Shown here in pieces: positions 23,220 through 31,315 of a stretch of 64,000 nucleotides of DNA. Position 1 is the first letter of the stretch, and every line of letters begins with the position of its first letter. The notes below the pieces were generated by a model. That model had not been told where the DNA came from. It ran no database searches and saw only the letters and a list, made by a program, of their open reading frames with translations. This DNA is from Gemmatimonas sp. (GTDB lineage: Bacteria > Gemmatimonadota > Gemmatimonadetes > Gemmatimonadales > Gemmatimonadaceae): contig NZ_JAJTHI010000004.1 in assembly GCF_021298855.1 (NCBI RefSeq), positions 1-64,000 of the forward strand, written 5' to 3'. The translations under genes and the position numbers were made by a program.

Positions 23220-23792
23220 ATGAAAATCATCGTGGGCCTGGGCAATCCCGGGCGCGAATACGAAGCCACACGCCACAACGTGGGGTGGTGGCTCGTCGAT
23301 CACCTGGCACACCGCTGGCACTTCGACCCCTTCCGCAAGGACGGCGAGGCCATGAGCAGCACCGGTGTGGTGGGCGGCAAGAAGGTCAAGCTGGTCAAGC
23401 CGCAGACCTACATGAACCGCAGTGGTGAAGTGCTGCGCCCCTATCTCAAGCGCGAGGGGTGGCGCGCGGCCGACGACCTGCTGGTCGTTGTCGACGAGGT
23501 GGCGGTACCGGCCGGCGAGTACCGCCTGCGCGCCGCGGGCAGTCCGGGCGGGCACAATGGGCTCAAGAGCGTGGAGGCGCATCTCAAGAGCGCCACGTAC
23601 CCGCGCCTGCGCATCGGCATCAGGCCGGTGGATGAACGGCGCCAGATCGGCGACCTCGCCGACTTCGTGCTGCACCCCATGCCGCGCGACGAGCGTGAAC
23701 TGGTGGAGGCGCAGTACGAGCGCATGTGCACCGCCGTCGAACTCTGGATTGCCGACGGCACGGAGAAGGCCGTCAGCACCATGGGGCGCTGA
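23220..23792 (+). CDS. pth: Peptidyl-tRNA hydrolase
   Basis: A 190-residue enzyme that releases peptides from prematurely dissociated peptidyl-tRNA. MKIIVGLGNPGREYEATRHN opens the protein with Asn10 and catalytic His19; KPQTYMNRSGE, VVVDEVAVPAG and GSPGGHNGLKSV carry the remaining active-site and tRNA-contact residues. Length is normal. The start is the ATG at 23220, exactly before the conserved first strand. An in-frame extension to 23130 has no similarity to the family. It follows rplY by 93 bases and converges on an M28 peptidase gene with a 17-base gap. Confidence 0.95.
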   Translation: MKIIVGLGNPGREYEATRHNVGWWLVDHLAHRWHFDPFRKDGEAMSSTGVVGGKKVKLVKPQTYMNRSGEVLRPYLKREGWRAADDLLVVVDEVAVPAGEYRLRAAGSPGGHNGLKSVEAHLKSATYPRLRIGIRPVDERRQIGDLADFVLHPMPRDERELVEAQYERMCTAVELWIADGTEKAVSTMGR

Positions 23793-23809
23793 CGGCCGTT
23801 CTGCGGTGG

Positions 23810-25441
23810 CTAGCGAAGCCGCGGATTGGTGACCCGCGGCGCCTGCTGGCAGGTGGGCCACGCGAAGGCGCCGGCGCCGTTCCGCCCCGGCGCAATCTGC
23901 TCGGCCGTGGCGCGCTCCCGCGTGATCTTCGTGTCATCTTCGCTGGCGAGATAGGCCAGCATGGCCACCAGCGTCGCGTTGTGCTTGAGATCGTCCCACA
24001 CGACCTTGTCGTACGTGTCGCGGTTGGTGTGCCAGGTGTAGCTCCCGTATTCCCAACTGGTGCCGCCCATACCGAAGGCCGGCGCCCCGTGGCAGGCAAA
24101 ACTGGCGTCGTCGCTGCCACCGCCAGACGGTGACCCCGGGATGCGCGGCGTCACCACGCTCGTGAATTCGCTCGGCAGTCTCGCCATCCACTGCTGCAGA
24201 TGCACACCGGCATTGGGAAGCCCACCGGCACCGATGCTGAGAATGCGGCCCGTGCCGGCATCCTGGTTGAACAGGGCCTGCAGCCCCTCCACCACCTCGG
24301 GGTGATCCTCGGTGAAGGCGCGCGAGCCCACGAGACCATGTTCTTCGGCGGTCCAATGCCCCACAAGAATGGTGCGCTTGGGCTTGGGGTACACGACGGT
24401 CAGCAGGCGGAACGCTTCCAGCATGGCGAGTGACCCGGTGCCATTGTCGGTCGCCCCGCTCCCCCCATCGAACGAGTCGAAGTGGGCCGAGAGCAGCACG
24501 TACTCCTCGGGCTTCTCGGTGCCCCTGATGGTGCCGATGGTGTTGAAGATGGGCTGCTCACCCGGCAGCTCCGCGTCGAGGTTGAGGCGGAGACGCGGCG
24601 ACTGAGTGTTCTCGGTGAGCCGGAAGACGAGCCCGTAATCTTCACACGACAGCGCGACGGCCGGCGCCACCGTGTTGTATGTCTCGAACACGTCGATGGT
24701 CCCCCAGGCGTTCTTGGGGCGCGACGTGATCACGCCGGCCACACCGCCCTGCTCGAGGCGCACGCCCAGACTGCCGGTCCCGAGGGCGTTGCTGTAGCCG
24801 GTACCGCGCACATTCGTGCCGCCCCATTCACGCTGCACATCGGCCCGCAGACTGTCCATGCGCGCCTTGCTGGCCGGGGTGGCGTTGGCCACCCAGCTGT
24901 CGGTGGGGCGGCAGGTGGGCTGTGGTGCGGACACGAGCACGAACTTGCCCTTGGCCTGCGGCAGCCAGCGCGCGAATTCCGTGCTGTCGGCAAAGCGCGG
25001 CAGGATGACCGTGGTGGCGGTCACGTCCTTCGACTTCGTGCCGGGGCTCCAGGCCAGCATCGTGCCTTCCAGTGTGCGCACCCGCGGTGACACGAGATCG
25101 ATGTGCGAGTGGCCGCGGCGCCACCCGCGCCAGGTGCCGACGCGCTCGTTGCGCCCCGTCGCCCCCCACTGCTGGTAGAGCGACACGAGCCAGTCGTTGG
25201 CGGCCTTCTGCCGGGCCGTGCCCGTGAGTCGTGGACCAAGAGAATCGAGCAGCACCTGCCCCAGTCGCTGCACCTGCGAGCTGTCCATCCCCAGGCGCCA
25301 GAGACGCTCGAGCGTGGGCTCCGGCGCGGGGAAGCTGGCCGGCGTCTGCGCCGAGAGTGGTTGCGGAGCCACGGCCAGCAGGAGGGCGGCCCCGATGCGG
25401 AGCCTGGCAGCAGCGGGAGGAGTCACGAGGGAGGAATTCAT
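23810..25441 (-). CDS. Secreted M28-family zinc metallopeptidase
   Basis: A 543-residue exported peptidase with a signal peptide ending near PLSAQT. A protease-associated-like insertion spans about residues 110-270. The M28 zinc site is complete: His320 and Asp332 (AHFDSFDGGSGATDNG), Glu366/Glu367 (HWTAEEHGL), Asp394 (NQDAGTG) and His471 (YTWHTNRDT). M28 enzymes of this plan are aminopeptidases or carboxypeptidases that trim peptides outside the cytoplasm. The ATG at 25441 directly precedes the signal sequence. There is no Shine-Dalgarno; a minus-strand TAAAGT (25481-25476) may be its -10. It is divergent from the beta-propeller lipoprotein gene. Confidence 0.87.
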   Translation of the reverse strand: MNSSLVTPPAAARLRIGAALLLAVAPQPLSAQTPASFPAPEPTLERLWRLGMDSSQVQRLGQVLLDSLGPRLTGTARQKAANDWLVSLYQQWGATGRNERVGTWRGWRRGHSHIDLVSPRVRTLEGTMLAWSPGTKSKDVTATTVILPRFADSTEFARWLPQAKGKFVLVSAPQPTCRPTDSWVANATPASKARMDSLRADVQREWGGTNVRGTGYSNALGTGSLGVRLEQGGVAGVITSRPKNAWGTIDVFETYNTVAPAVALSCEDYGLVFRLTENTQSPRLRLNLDAELPGEQPIFNTIGTIRGTEKPEEYVLLSAHFDSFDGGSGATDNGTGSLAMLEAFRLLTVVYPKPKRTILVGHWTAEEHGLVGSRAFTEDHPEVVEGLQALFNQDAGTGRILSIGAGGLPNAGVHLQQWMARLPSEFTSVVTPRIPGSPSGGGSDDASFACHGAPAFGMGGTSWEYGSYTWHTNRDTYDKVVWDDLKHNATLVAMLAYLASEDDTKITRERATAEQIAPGRNGAGAFAWPTCQQAPRVTNPRLR

Positions 25442-25475
25442 CACCGTGGGTTGTGAAGGGGCGGAACGGCCCCGC

Positions 25476-25481
25476 ACTTTA
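25476..25481. promoter_or_regulatory. Shared A+T patch (ACTTTA / TAAAGT) between divergent genes
   Basis: On the plus strand ACTTTA ends four bases before the ATG at 25486, fitting the leaderless pattern seen elsewhere. On the minus strand TAAAGT lies about 35 bases before the M28 start. Both hexamers are poor matches to TATAAT, so the call is weak. Confidence 0.35.
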
Positions 25482-25485
25482 GTGC

Positions 25486-26763
25486 ATGCGCCGTCCCCCT
25501 AATCTGCTGACTGGCCGCGGTCGCGGCGCCTCCCGGCGTCGTGTGGCGGGCTTGCTGTCCCTGGCGCTGCTTGGCGGCTGCGACCGCGCCGGCACGTCGC
25601 GCGACGGCACGCTGGCCGTGGCCGACACCGTGATCGCGATGCCGTCGCCCGCGACCACGGGCAGCAGCACCCCGCACCTGGCGCTCGACGCAAGTGGCCG
25701 CGTGCTGCTCTCCTGGACGCAGCGGCTCCCCGATTCGTCGGTCGCCGTGCAGATGGCCACGTGGAACGGCAGCACGTGGGACAGTACGCGGACCATCTCC
25801 CAGGCCCGTGACTACTTCGTGAACTGGGCCGACTTCCCCGCCATCACGGCGCTGGGCAATGGCGACCTGGCGGCGCACTGGCTGGAGCGCGAGGCGGGGG
25901 GCAAGTACACCTATGGTGTGCGCGTGGTGCGCTCGAGTGACGAGGGGCGCAGCTGGAGCGCCCCCGTGACCCCGCACACCGACGGTCTTGCCGCCGAGCA
26001 CGGGTTCGTGTCGCTGTGGAGCGAGGGGGCGAGTGACGTGGGGCTGGTGTGGCTCGACGGCCGCAAGAGCGCCATGGCCGACAGCGCGCGCGAAATGACC
26101 ATTCGCACGGCCTTGGTATCGAGCACAGGCGCCATCACGCGCGAGGCGCTCATCGACGCGCGCAGTTGCGACTGCTGCCAAACGGGCACTGCGGCCACGC
26201 GCGGCGGACGCGTGCTGGTGTACCGCGACCGCAGTGAGGCGGAGATTCGCGACATCGCCATCGTGCGGCAGACCCCTACCGGCTGGAGTGCGCCCATGCG
26301 GGTGCACGCCGACGAATGGCACTATCCGGGGTGCCCGGTGAACGGCCCGCAGGTCGCGGCCACGGGAGACACCGTGGTGGTCGCGTGGTACACGGCGGCG
26401 CGCGATACGGCGCGCGTGAACATCGCCCGCTCCGTGGACGGGGGCGCCACCTTCGCCCCCCCGGTGCGCGTGGACGACGGCGACCCCATGGGCCGCGTGG
26501 ACGTGGTGCTCGATGATGCCGCCAACCCGGTCGTGGTGTGGCTCGAGCAGCGCGGCCCCGACGTGGCCGAAGTGCTCGCGCGCACGGTGCATGGCAACGC
26601 CCCTGGACCCGTTCGGGTCATATCCCGTACGTCCGGCGCGCGGCAGAGCGGTTTCCCGCGAATCATCCGGCAGGGTGCCCACGTAGTGGTCGCGTGGACC
26701 CGCGTCAATCCGCTGCAGGTGCACGTCGCCCGTTTCCCGCTCTCTCACACACCGACTCGATGA
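25486..26763 (+). CDS. Beta-propeller (BNR/sialidase-fold) lipoprotein
   Basis: A 425-residue predicted lipoprotein with lipobox LLGGC. Repeated Asp-box-like segments (SSDEGRSWSAPV, SVDGGATFAPPV) and repeated W-x-x-R/K blade ends mark a sialidase-type propeller. A tight cysteine motif, Cys228-Asp-Cys230-Cys231 (SCDCCQTG), lies in mid-domain; a metal or disulfide role is possible but unproven. Sialidase catalytic Arg triad and Tyr cannot be assigned with confidence, so I do not call it a sialidase. The stop overlaps the next start (ATGA), so it is co-translated with an M28 peptidase. That suggests a secreted protein-processing unit. Confidence 0.78.
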   Translation: MRRPPNLLTGRGRGASRRRVAGLLSLALLGGCDRAGTSRDGTLAVADTVIAMPSPATTGSSTPHLALDASGRVLLSWTQRLPDSSVAVQMATWNGSTWDSTRTISQARDYFVNWADFPAITALGNGDLAAHWLEREAGGKYTYGVRVVRSSDEGRSWSAPVTPHTDGLAAEHGFVSLWSEGASDVGLVWLDGRKSAMADSAREMTIRTALVSSTGAITREALIDARSCDCCQTGTAATRGGRVLVYRDRSEAEIRDIAIVRQTPTGWSAPMRVHADEWHYPGCPVNGPQVAATGDTVVVAWYTAARDTARVNIARSVDGGATFAPPVRVDDGDPMGRVDVVLDDAANPVVVWLEQRGPDVAEVLARTVHGNAPGPVRVISRTSGARQSGFPRIIRQGAHVVVAWTRVNPLQVHVARFPLSHTPTR

Positions 26764-28502
26764 TCTCGCTCACTTCGCGCCATCGCCTGATCGTGGCGTT
26801 GGCGCCACTCTGTGTCGCCGCCGCCACGGCCGACGCTCAGGACGCCCCCAGAAAGCAGCCGGTGGACGCCGGCGTGAACAGCGCGCCGCTGCCGCTCAAA
26901 CACACGCCGCGCCCCACCACGGGCGCCATTACGTCGCAGGACCTGATGACGCGGCTGTACATCTTCGCCGATGATTCGCTCGCCGGCCGCGACGTGGGCA
27001 CCGAGGGGCACTTCAAGGCCACCGAGTACCTGGCGCGTGAGATGCAGCGCCTCGGGCTGCGGCCGGCCGGCGACAGCGGCACCTACTTCCAGACGCTGCC
27101 CCTCAAGTCGCGCAAGGTGGACCGCCTGTCCAGCTTCGTGGCGGGGGGCACCAACCTCACGCTCGGCCAGGCGTGGGGCTTCAGCGGACCCGCCAACATC
27201 AGCATCGACGACGCCGAAGTGTTCTTCGCGGGCCCGTTGACCGAAGAGGGGATGCCGGCCGTGACCCCCGAGCAGGCGAAGGGGCGCGTGGTGGCCTACA
27301 GCATCACCAGCAACGGGGCGCTGCAGCGCGCCGTGGTGGGGCGCATCGAGGCGCCGGCCGGCGCGGCCGGCGTGCTGTTTCTCATGCCGCAGCAGGCGCG
27401 CGGTGTGCTGAACTACGTGCTGCAGGGTGGCCTGTCACCGGTCGACCCCACGCAACCCGCCGACGCGCGGCTCTTCGTGACCGACTCGGCCACCATGCGC
27501 ATTTTCGGGAACGGCATGCAGCTGCTCGTGCCGGGCGCGCTGGGGGCCAAGGTGAATGTGAAGGCGCTGGTGGAAATGCAGTCCCCGCCGTTCGCCGCAC
27601 GCAACGTGGTGGCGCTGCTCCCCGGCAGCGATCCCACGCTGGCATCGCAGTATGTGGCCATTGGCGCCCACAGCGACCACGTGGGGACCGCGCGGCGCGG
27701 CCTCGATCACGACTCGGTGTTCGTGTTCAACCGCATCGTGCGCCCGGCCGGTGCGGAGAACGACGACAAGATGGGGAACGCCGAACAGTTCGCGCAGATC
27801 AACGCCGAGTTGGCCGAGCGCCGCAAGAACGGCCCGGGACGACGTGACTCCATCTTCAACGGCGCCGACGACGACGGCTCAGGGTCGATGGCGGTGCTGG
27901 AGATGGCCGAGTACTTCGCGACGCAGAAGGTGAAGCCCAAGCGCAGCCTGCTCTTCGTGTGGCACGCCGGCGAGGAAAAGGGGCTGTGGGGGTCGGCGCA
28001 CTTCACCGAGCACCCCCCCGTCCCGCGCGACAGCATCGTGGCGCAGCTCAACCTGGACATGGTGGGGCGCGGCAGTGCCACCGATCAGACGGGGATGAGC
28101 GCCGACGGCAAGGAACTGCGCGGCGGCCCGGATTACCTGCAGCTGGTCGGCTCGCGTCGCCTGAGCACGGAGCTGGGCGACCTCGTGGAGCGCGTGAATA
28201 CGGGCAAGAAGCACAACTTCTCGTTCGACTACGCCATGGACGCCAACGGGCATCCCATGAACATCTACTGCCGCAGCGACCACTACGAGTACGCCAAGTG
28301 GAACATCCCGGTGACCTTCTTCACCACCGGTGGCCATTCGGCGTACCACCAGCTCACCGACGAGCCGCAGTACATCGATTACCCGCACATGCAGCGCGTG
28401 ACGCGACTGGTGGCGGATATCGCCGCCGAGCTGGGGAATCGGGCGAATCGACCGGCGGTGGACGGCAAGAAGATGGATCCGCGGGGGAGCTGCAAGCAGT
28501 AA
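26760..28502 (+). CDS. Secreted M28-family metallopeptidase with PA-like insert
   Basis: A 580-residue exported peptidase. The signal peptide ends near ATADAQD. The zinc site reads His304 (GAHSDHVG), Asp371 (NGADDDGSG), Glu405/Glu406 (HAGEEKGLWG), Asp433 (NLDMVGRG) and His526/His530 (GGHSAYHQLTDE). A protease-associated domain of about 150 residues sits before the first ligand. YCRSDHYEYAKWNIP is typical of this secreted M28 subgroup. The ATG overlaps the upstream lipoprotein stop, so longer in-frame versions are not needed. Together with the divergent M28 gene at 23810-25441 it makes a peptide-degradation locus. Confidence 0.87.
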   Translation: MISLTSRHRLIVALAPLCVAAATADAQDAPRKQPVDAGVNSAPLPLKHTPRPTTGAITSQDLMTRLYIFADDSLAGRDVGTEGHFKATEYLAREMQRLGLRPAGDSGTYFQTLPLKSRKVDRLSSFVAGGTNLTLGQAWGFSGPANISIDDAEVFFAGPLTEEGMPAVTPEQAKGRVVAYSITSNGALQRAVVGRIEAPAGAAGVLFLMPQQARGVLNYVLQGGLSPVDPTQPADARLFVTDSATMRIFGNGMQLLVPGALGAKVNVKALVEMQSPPFAARNVVALLPGSDPTLASQYVAIGAHSDHVGTARRGLDHDSVFVFNRIVRPAGAENDDKMGNAEQFAQINAELAERRKNGPGRRDSIFNGADDDGSGSMAVLEMAEYFATQKVKPKRSLLFVWHAGEEKGLWGSAHFTEHPPVPRDSIVAQLNLDMVGRGSATDQTGMSADGKELRGGPDYLQLVGSRRLSTELGDLVERVNTGKKHNFSFDYAMDANGHPMNIYCRSDHYEYAKWNIPVTFFTTGGHSAYHQLTDEPQYIDYPHMQRVTRLVADIAAELGNRANRPAVDGKKMDPRGSCKQ

Positions 28503-28555
28503 CCGCCTGAAGCGGGGGTGAGCGGGTCCGCGCGATTCAGAAGCTGTCGATGCCC

Positions 28556-28606
28556 GAAGCTCCCGGCGATTCACTGGGAGTTTCGGGTTTCGAGTTTCGA
28601 GTGGCG
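28556..28606 (+). repeat. GGGTTTC heptamer arm, left flank of the four-helix-bundle gene
   Basis: CTCCCGGCGATTCAC (28561-28575) is followed directly by GGGAGTTTCGGGTTTCGAG and TTTCGAGTGGC (28577-28606). Both words occur in the hairpin element at 3020-3153, where they flank a 26-base loop; here the loop is nearly absent. The matching inverted arm is at 29070-29116, on the other side of the gene. Confidence 0.75.
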
Positions 28607-28670
28607 GATGCTTGCGTCGCCATGACCCGCCGCGCACGGAAACGGTACGCCTTCCATTGGTCGCCACGGC

Positions 28671-28676
28671 TAGCGT
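28671..28676 (+). promoter_or_regulatory. -10-like TAGCGT, leaderless start
   Basis: TAGCGT then GCAGC then ATG at 28682. The gap sequence and length are the same as before the serine hydrolase gene (TAGAAT-GCAGC-ATG at 7404-7415). The -10 match is only fair. Confidence 0.35.
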
Positions 28677-28681
28677 GCAGC

Positions 28682-29230
28682 ATGCAGGACTTCCGGAAGC
28701 TCCGAGTGTGGCAACAGGCGCAGGACCTTGCCGTTCGCATCAACGCCATGCCTCCCCGCGCTGGTGGGGAATCGGGCGGATCATGGCGAGGGCAGTTGCG
28801 GCGCTCTTCCTCGTCGATCGCGGCGAACATCGCGGAGGGGGCCATGCGCGATACGCCTCGACAGTTCGCGCACTTTCTGGAGATCGCGATCGCATCTGCC
28901 TCCGAGACCGAGAATCATCTCGATTTCGCGCTGCGAACCCGGGCGATCTCCGGCGTAACGGCGACCGCACTCCTTTCTGAACTCGTGATCATTCGCCGGA
29001 TGCTGGTGGTGCTCCGTCGGCGTGTGCTCGAGTCGACAGGTCGCGACGGCAGCAGACCGCGCCTCCCCCCCGAAACCCGAAACCCGGAACCCGAAACCCG
29101 GAACCCGAAACTCCCCGTACGTCGCCGGACCTCCCTGCCCCTATTCGATCAGCCAACCGCCGACAGTAAACCCACGTCGCCCCCGATCCCATTAGCTTTC
29201 AAGGCTGCCCCCAAACTCCAGCCTCGAATC
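28682..29230 (+). CDS. Four-helix-bundle protein (S23/IVP, Avd-like), no stop before ychF
   Basis: The first 120 residues match the four-helix-bundle family of 23S rRNA intervening-sequence proteins: MQDFRKLRVWQQAQDLAVRI, QLRRSSSSIAANIAEGA, RQFAHFLEIAIASASETENH and ELVIIRRMLVVLRRRV. This basic fold is shared with Avd of diversity-generating retroelements; S23 function is unknown, with nucleic-acid binding likely. No stop codon follows. The frame continues through a repeat-encoded tract (ETRNPEPETRNPKLP, residues 131-145) and 38 more residues into the YchF ATG at codon 184. The gene lies between inverted GGGTTTC heptamer arms. I end the feature at the ychF start; a fused 549-residue product is possible. 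Confidence 0.75.
29070..29116 (-). repeat. CCGAAAC heptamer array, right flank of the four-helix-bundle gene
   Basis: Six exact-period units: CCGAAAC, CCGAAAC, CCGGAAC, CCGAAAC, CCGGAAC, CCGAAAC (29070-29111), then TCCCC. In reverse complement this reads GGGGAGTTTCGGGTT..., the inverted partner of 28577-28606. Because 7 bp times 3 is 21, the array is translated in frame as repeated ETRNPE. Confidence 0.8.
29193..29198 (+). promoter_or_regulatory. -10 element TAGCTT of ychF
   Basis: TAGCTTTCAAGG lies about 33 bases before the ychF ATG. It is very similar to the rpsF and prs -10 regions. It would give ychF its own transcript independent of the upstream reading frame. Confidence 0.45.
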
Positions 29231-30331
29231 ATGCTTCGTCTCGGTATCGTCGGTCTCCCCAACGTCGGCAAGTCCACGCTCTTCAATGCCCTCACGGCGG
29301 CGAAGGCGGAAGCCGCGAATTATCCGTTCTGCACCGTGGAGCCCAATGTGGGCATGGTGGAGGTCCCCGATCCGCGGCTCGATACGCTGGCGAAGATCGT
29401 GCAGCCCAAGCGCACGGTCCCGGCGGTGGTGCAGTTCGTGGACATCGCGGGGCTGGTGAAGGGCGCGTCGCAGGGGGAGGGGCTGGGGAACAAGTTCCTG
29501 CAGAACATCCGCGAGACCGACGCGATCGTGCATGTCATCCGCTGTTTTGCCGACGACGACGTGACGCACGTGATGGGGCAGCCCGACCCGGCGCGCGACA
29601 AGGAGATCATCGAGCTCGAGCTCGCCCTATCCGACCTGGCGCAGGTGGAGAAGCGCCTCGACAAGGCGCGTCGTGCGGCCAAGGCCAACGACAAGGAGGC
29701 GCTCGCCGAGTTGCCGGCGCTCGAGGCCGCCAATGCCGCGTTGTCCGAGGGCAAGCCGCTCTGGCGCGCCGGGCTGTCGGCCGACGACCTGGAGAAGCTG
29801 GCCGGGTTGCAGCTGCTCACCGCCAAGCCGGTGTTGTATGCCGCCAATGTCACCGATGCCGAGCTGTCGGGCGACGAGGGGGCGTATCTCACGGCGCTGC
29901 GGGCGGCGGTGGCCGCCGGCGGGGAGAACGCGCAGATCGTGCCCTTCTCGGCCAAGATCGAAAGCGAGCTGGCCGAACTGGGCGCCGAGGAGCGCGCCGA
30001 GTTCCTCGCGTCGCTGGGCATTGAAAGCGCGGGGCTCGACCGCCTCATCCGGGCCGGGTACTCGCTGCTGGGGCTGGAGACGTATTTCACCGCCGGCGAG
30101 CAGGAAGTGCGCGCCTGGACCATCCACAAGGGCGACACGGCCCCCAAGGCGGCCGGCGTCATTCACACCGACTTCGAGAAGGGGTTCATCCGCGCCGAAA
30201 CCGTGGCCTACGAGGATTTCGTGACGCACGGCGGCTGGAAGGGCGCGAAGGAAAAGGGGGTCGCGCGCGCGGAAGGGAAGGAATACGTGGTGCAGGACGG
30301 CGACGTGATGCTGTTCCGCTTCAACGTCTGA
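29231..30331 (+). CDS. ychF: Redox-regulated ATPase/GTPase YchF (OLA1 family)
   Basis: A 366-residue Obg-like P-loop NTPase. Walker A GLPNVGKST is at residues 8-16, followed by switch regions with NYPFCTVEPNVGMVEVPDPR and the DIAGLVKGASQGEGLGNKFL signature. The specificity loop shows NVTDAEL rather than NKxD, which explains ATP over GTP preference in this family. A coiled-coil insert occupies about 130-200 and the C-terminal TGS domain carries FTAGEQEVRAWTIHKGDTAP and DFEKGFIRAE. YchF binds ribosomes and is linked to stress responses. Length is standard, supporting the ATG at 29231 as the main start. The frame is open upstream into the four-helix-bundle gene. Confidence 0.93.
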   Translation: MLRLGIVGLPNVGKSTLFNALTAAKAEAANYPFCTVEPNVGMVEVPDPRLDTLAKIVQPKRTVPAVVQFVDIAGLVKGASQGEGLGNKFLQNIRETDAIVHVIRCFADDDVTHVMGQPDPARDKEIIELELALSDLAQVEKRLDKARRAAKANDKEALAELPALEAANAALSEGKPLWRAGLSADDLEKLAGLQLLTAKPVLYAANVTDAELSGDEGAYLTALRAAVAAGGENAQIVPFSAKIESELAELGAEERAEFLASLGIESAGLDRLIRAGYSLLGLETYFTAGEQEVRAWTIHKGDTAPKAAGVIHTDFEKGFIRAETVAYEDFVTHGGWKGAKEKGVARAEGKEYVVQDGDVMLFRFNV

Positions 30332-30355
30332 CCTTCCGCCGCATACCGGTTGAGA

Positions 30356-30386
30356 ATGGCGCCATTGGCAACACCAATGGCGCCAT
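30356..30386 (+). terminator. Perfect 13-bp hairpin after ychF
   Basis: ATGGCGCCATTGG (30356-30368) and CCAATGGCGCCAT (30374-30386) pair perfectly around CAACA, 25 bases after the ychF stop. No U-tract follows. Each arm contains the self-complementary ATGGCGCCAT. Confidence 0.65.
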
Positions 30387-30455
30387 CGGTGAATGCCCGC
30401 GACGCCCGCGGGCCACATCGTGCGGAAGATGGTCTTTCCCTCAACCCGCACGAAC

Positions 30456-31280
30456 ATGTCCCCGACGATCTTCATTACCGGCGCCTCGAGTGGTATCGGT
30501 CTCGCCACCGCCCGGCACTTCCAGCAGGCCGGCTGGAACGTGGCGGCCACCATGCGCTCCCCGGAGCGCGAGACGTCGCTCACCGGTCTCGAGCGCGTCC
30601 TCGTCACGCACGCCGACGTGCAGGACAACGCCAGCATCGTGTCGGCTGTCGATGCAGCTGTGGCGCGCTTCAGCCGCATCGACGTCTTGCTCAACAATGC
30701 CGGCTACGGTGCCTATGGACCGCTCGAGGCCGTCAGTGACGCGGCGATGGAGCGGCAGTACGATGTGAACGTGTTCGGCCTGATGCGCACCACGCGGGCG
30801 GTGCTGCCTCACTTCCGCCGCCAGCGGAACGGGCTGGTCATCAACGTGTCCTCGATGGGCGGACGCATGGCGTTTCCGCTGGGCACCCTGTATCACGGTA
30901 CGAAGTTCGCCGTCGAGGGGCTGTCCGAGGCGCTGCAGTATGAGCTGGCGCCGCTCGGCGCGCGGGTCAAGATCATCGAACCCGGCGCGACCCGCACGGA
31001 CTTCGCTGGTCGTTCGTTCGACTTCATGAACGATGACGCGCTGACGGAGTACCAGCCGCTGGTCGCAACGTTCATGGACGTACTGGCGCCGCTGATGACC
31101 AACGCCGTCTCGCCGGACGTGGTCGCATCGGCCGTTTTCGAGGCTGCCACGGACGGGAGCCCGCAGTTCCGCTATGCGGTGGGCGCTGATGCCACGGCGA
31201 TTCTGGATGCGCGACGACAGCTCGACGATGCGTCGTTTCACGCCATGATCGGCGGGCAGTTCGGAATCGTACCGGCCTGA
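30456..31280 (+). CDS. Short-chain dehydrogenase/reductase, classical SDR
   Basis: A 274-residue Rossmann-fold oxidoreductase. The cofactor motif TGASSGIG is at residues 8-15; NNAG follows in DVLLNNAGYGAYG, and the catalytic residues are Ser in INVSSMGG and Tyr-x-x-x-Lys in YHGTKFAVEG. The C-terminal third (about 190-274) is longer than minimal SDRs, as in the retinol-dehydrogenase-like group. The AraC-type regulator gene begins 35 bases after its stop and may control it. Substrate unknown. Start choice is uncertain: ATG codons at 30429 and 30393 are also in frame, and none has a good Shine-Dalgarno. Confidence 0.85.
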   Translation: MSPTIFITGASSGIGLATARHFQQAGWNVAATMRSPERETSLTGLERVLVTHADVQDNASIVSAVDAAVARFSRIDVLLNNAGYGAYGPLEAVSDAAMERQYDVNVFGLMRTTRAVLPHFRRQRNGLVINVSSMGGRMAFPLGTLYHGTKFAVEGLSEALQYELAPLGARVKIIEPGATRTDFAGRSFDFMNDDALTEYQPLVATFMDVLAPLMTNAVSPDVVASAVFEAATDGSPQFRYAVGADATAILDARRQLDDASFHAMIGGQFGIVPA

Positions 31281-31315
31281 GCGCTCGCCGCCTTTCCCCG
31301 GATCCGTCACCGCTC

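Noticed and set aside
28556-29116. True 23S rRNA intervening sequence
   Set aside because: No rRNA gene is in the window; the element lies between protein genes.
28682-29230. Avd of a diversity-generating retroelement
   Set aside because: The fold fits, but there is no reverse transcriptase, template repeat or variable repeat nearby.
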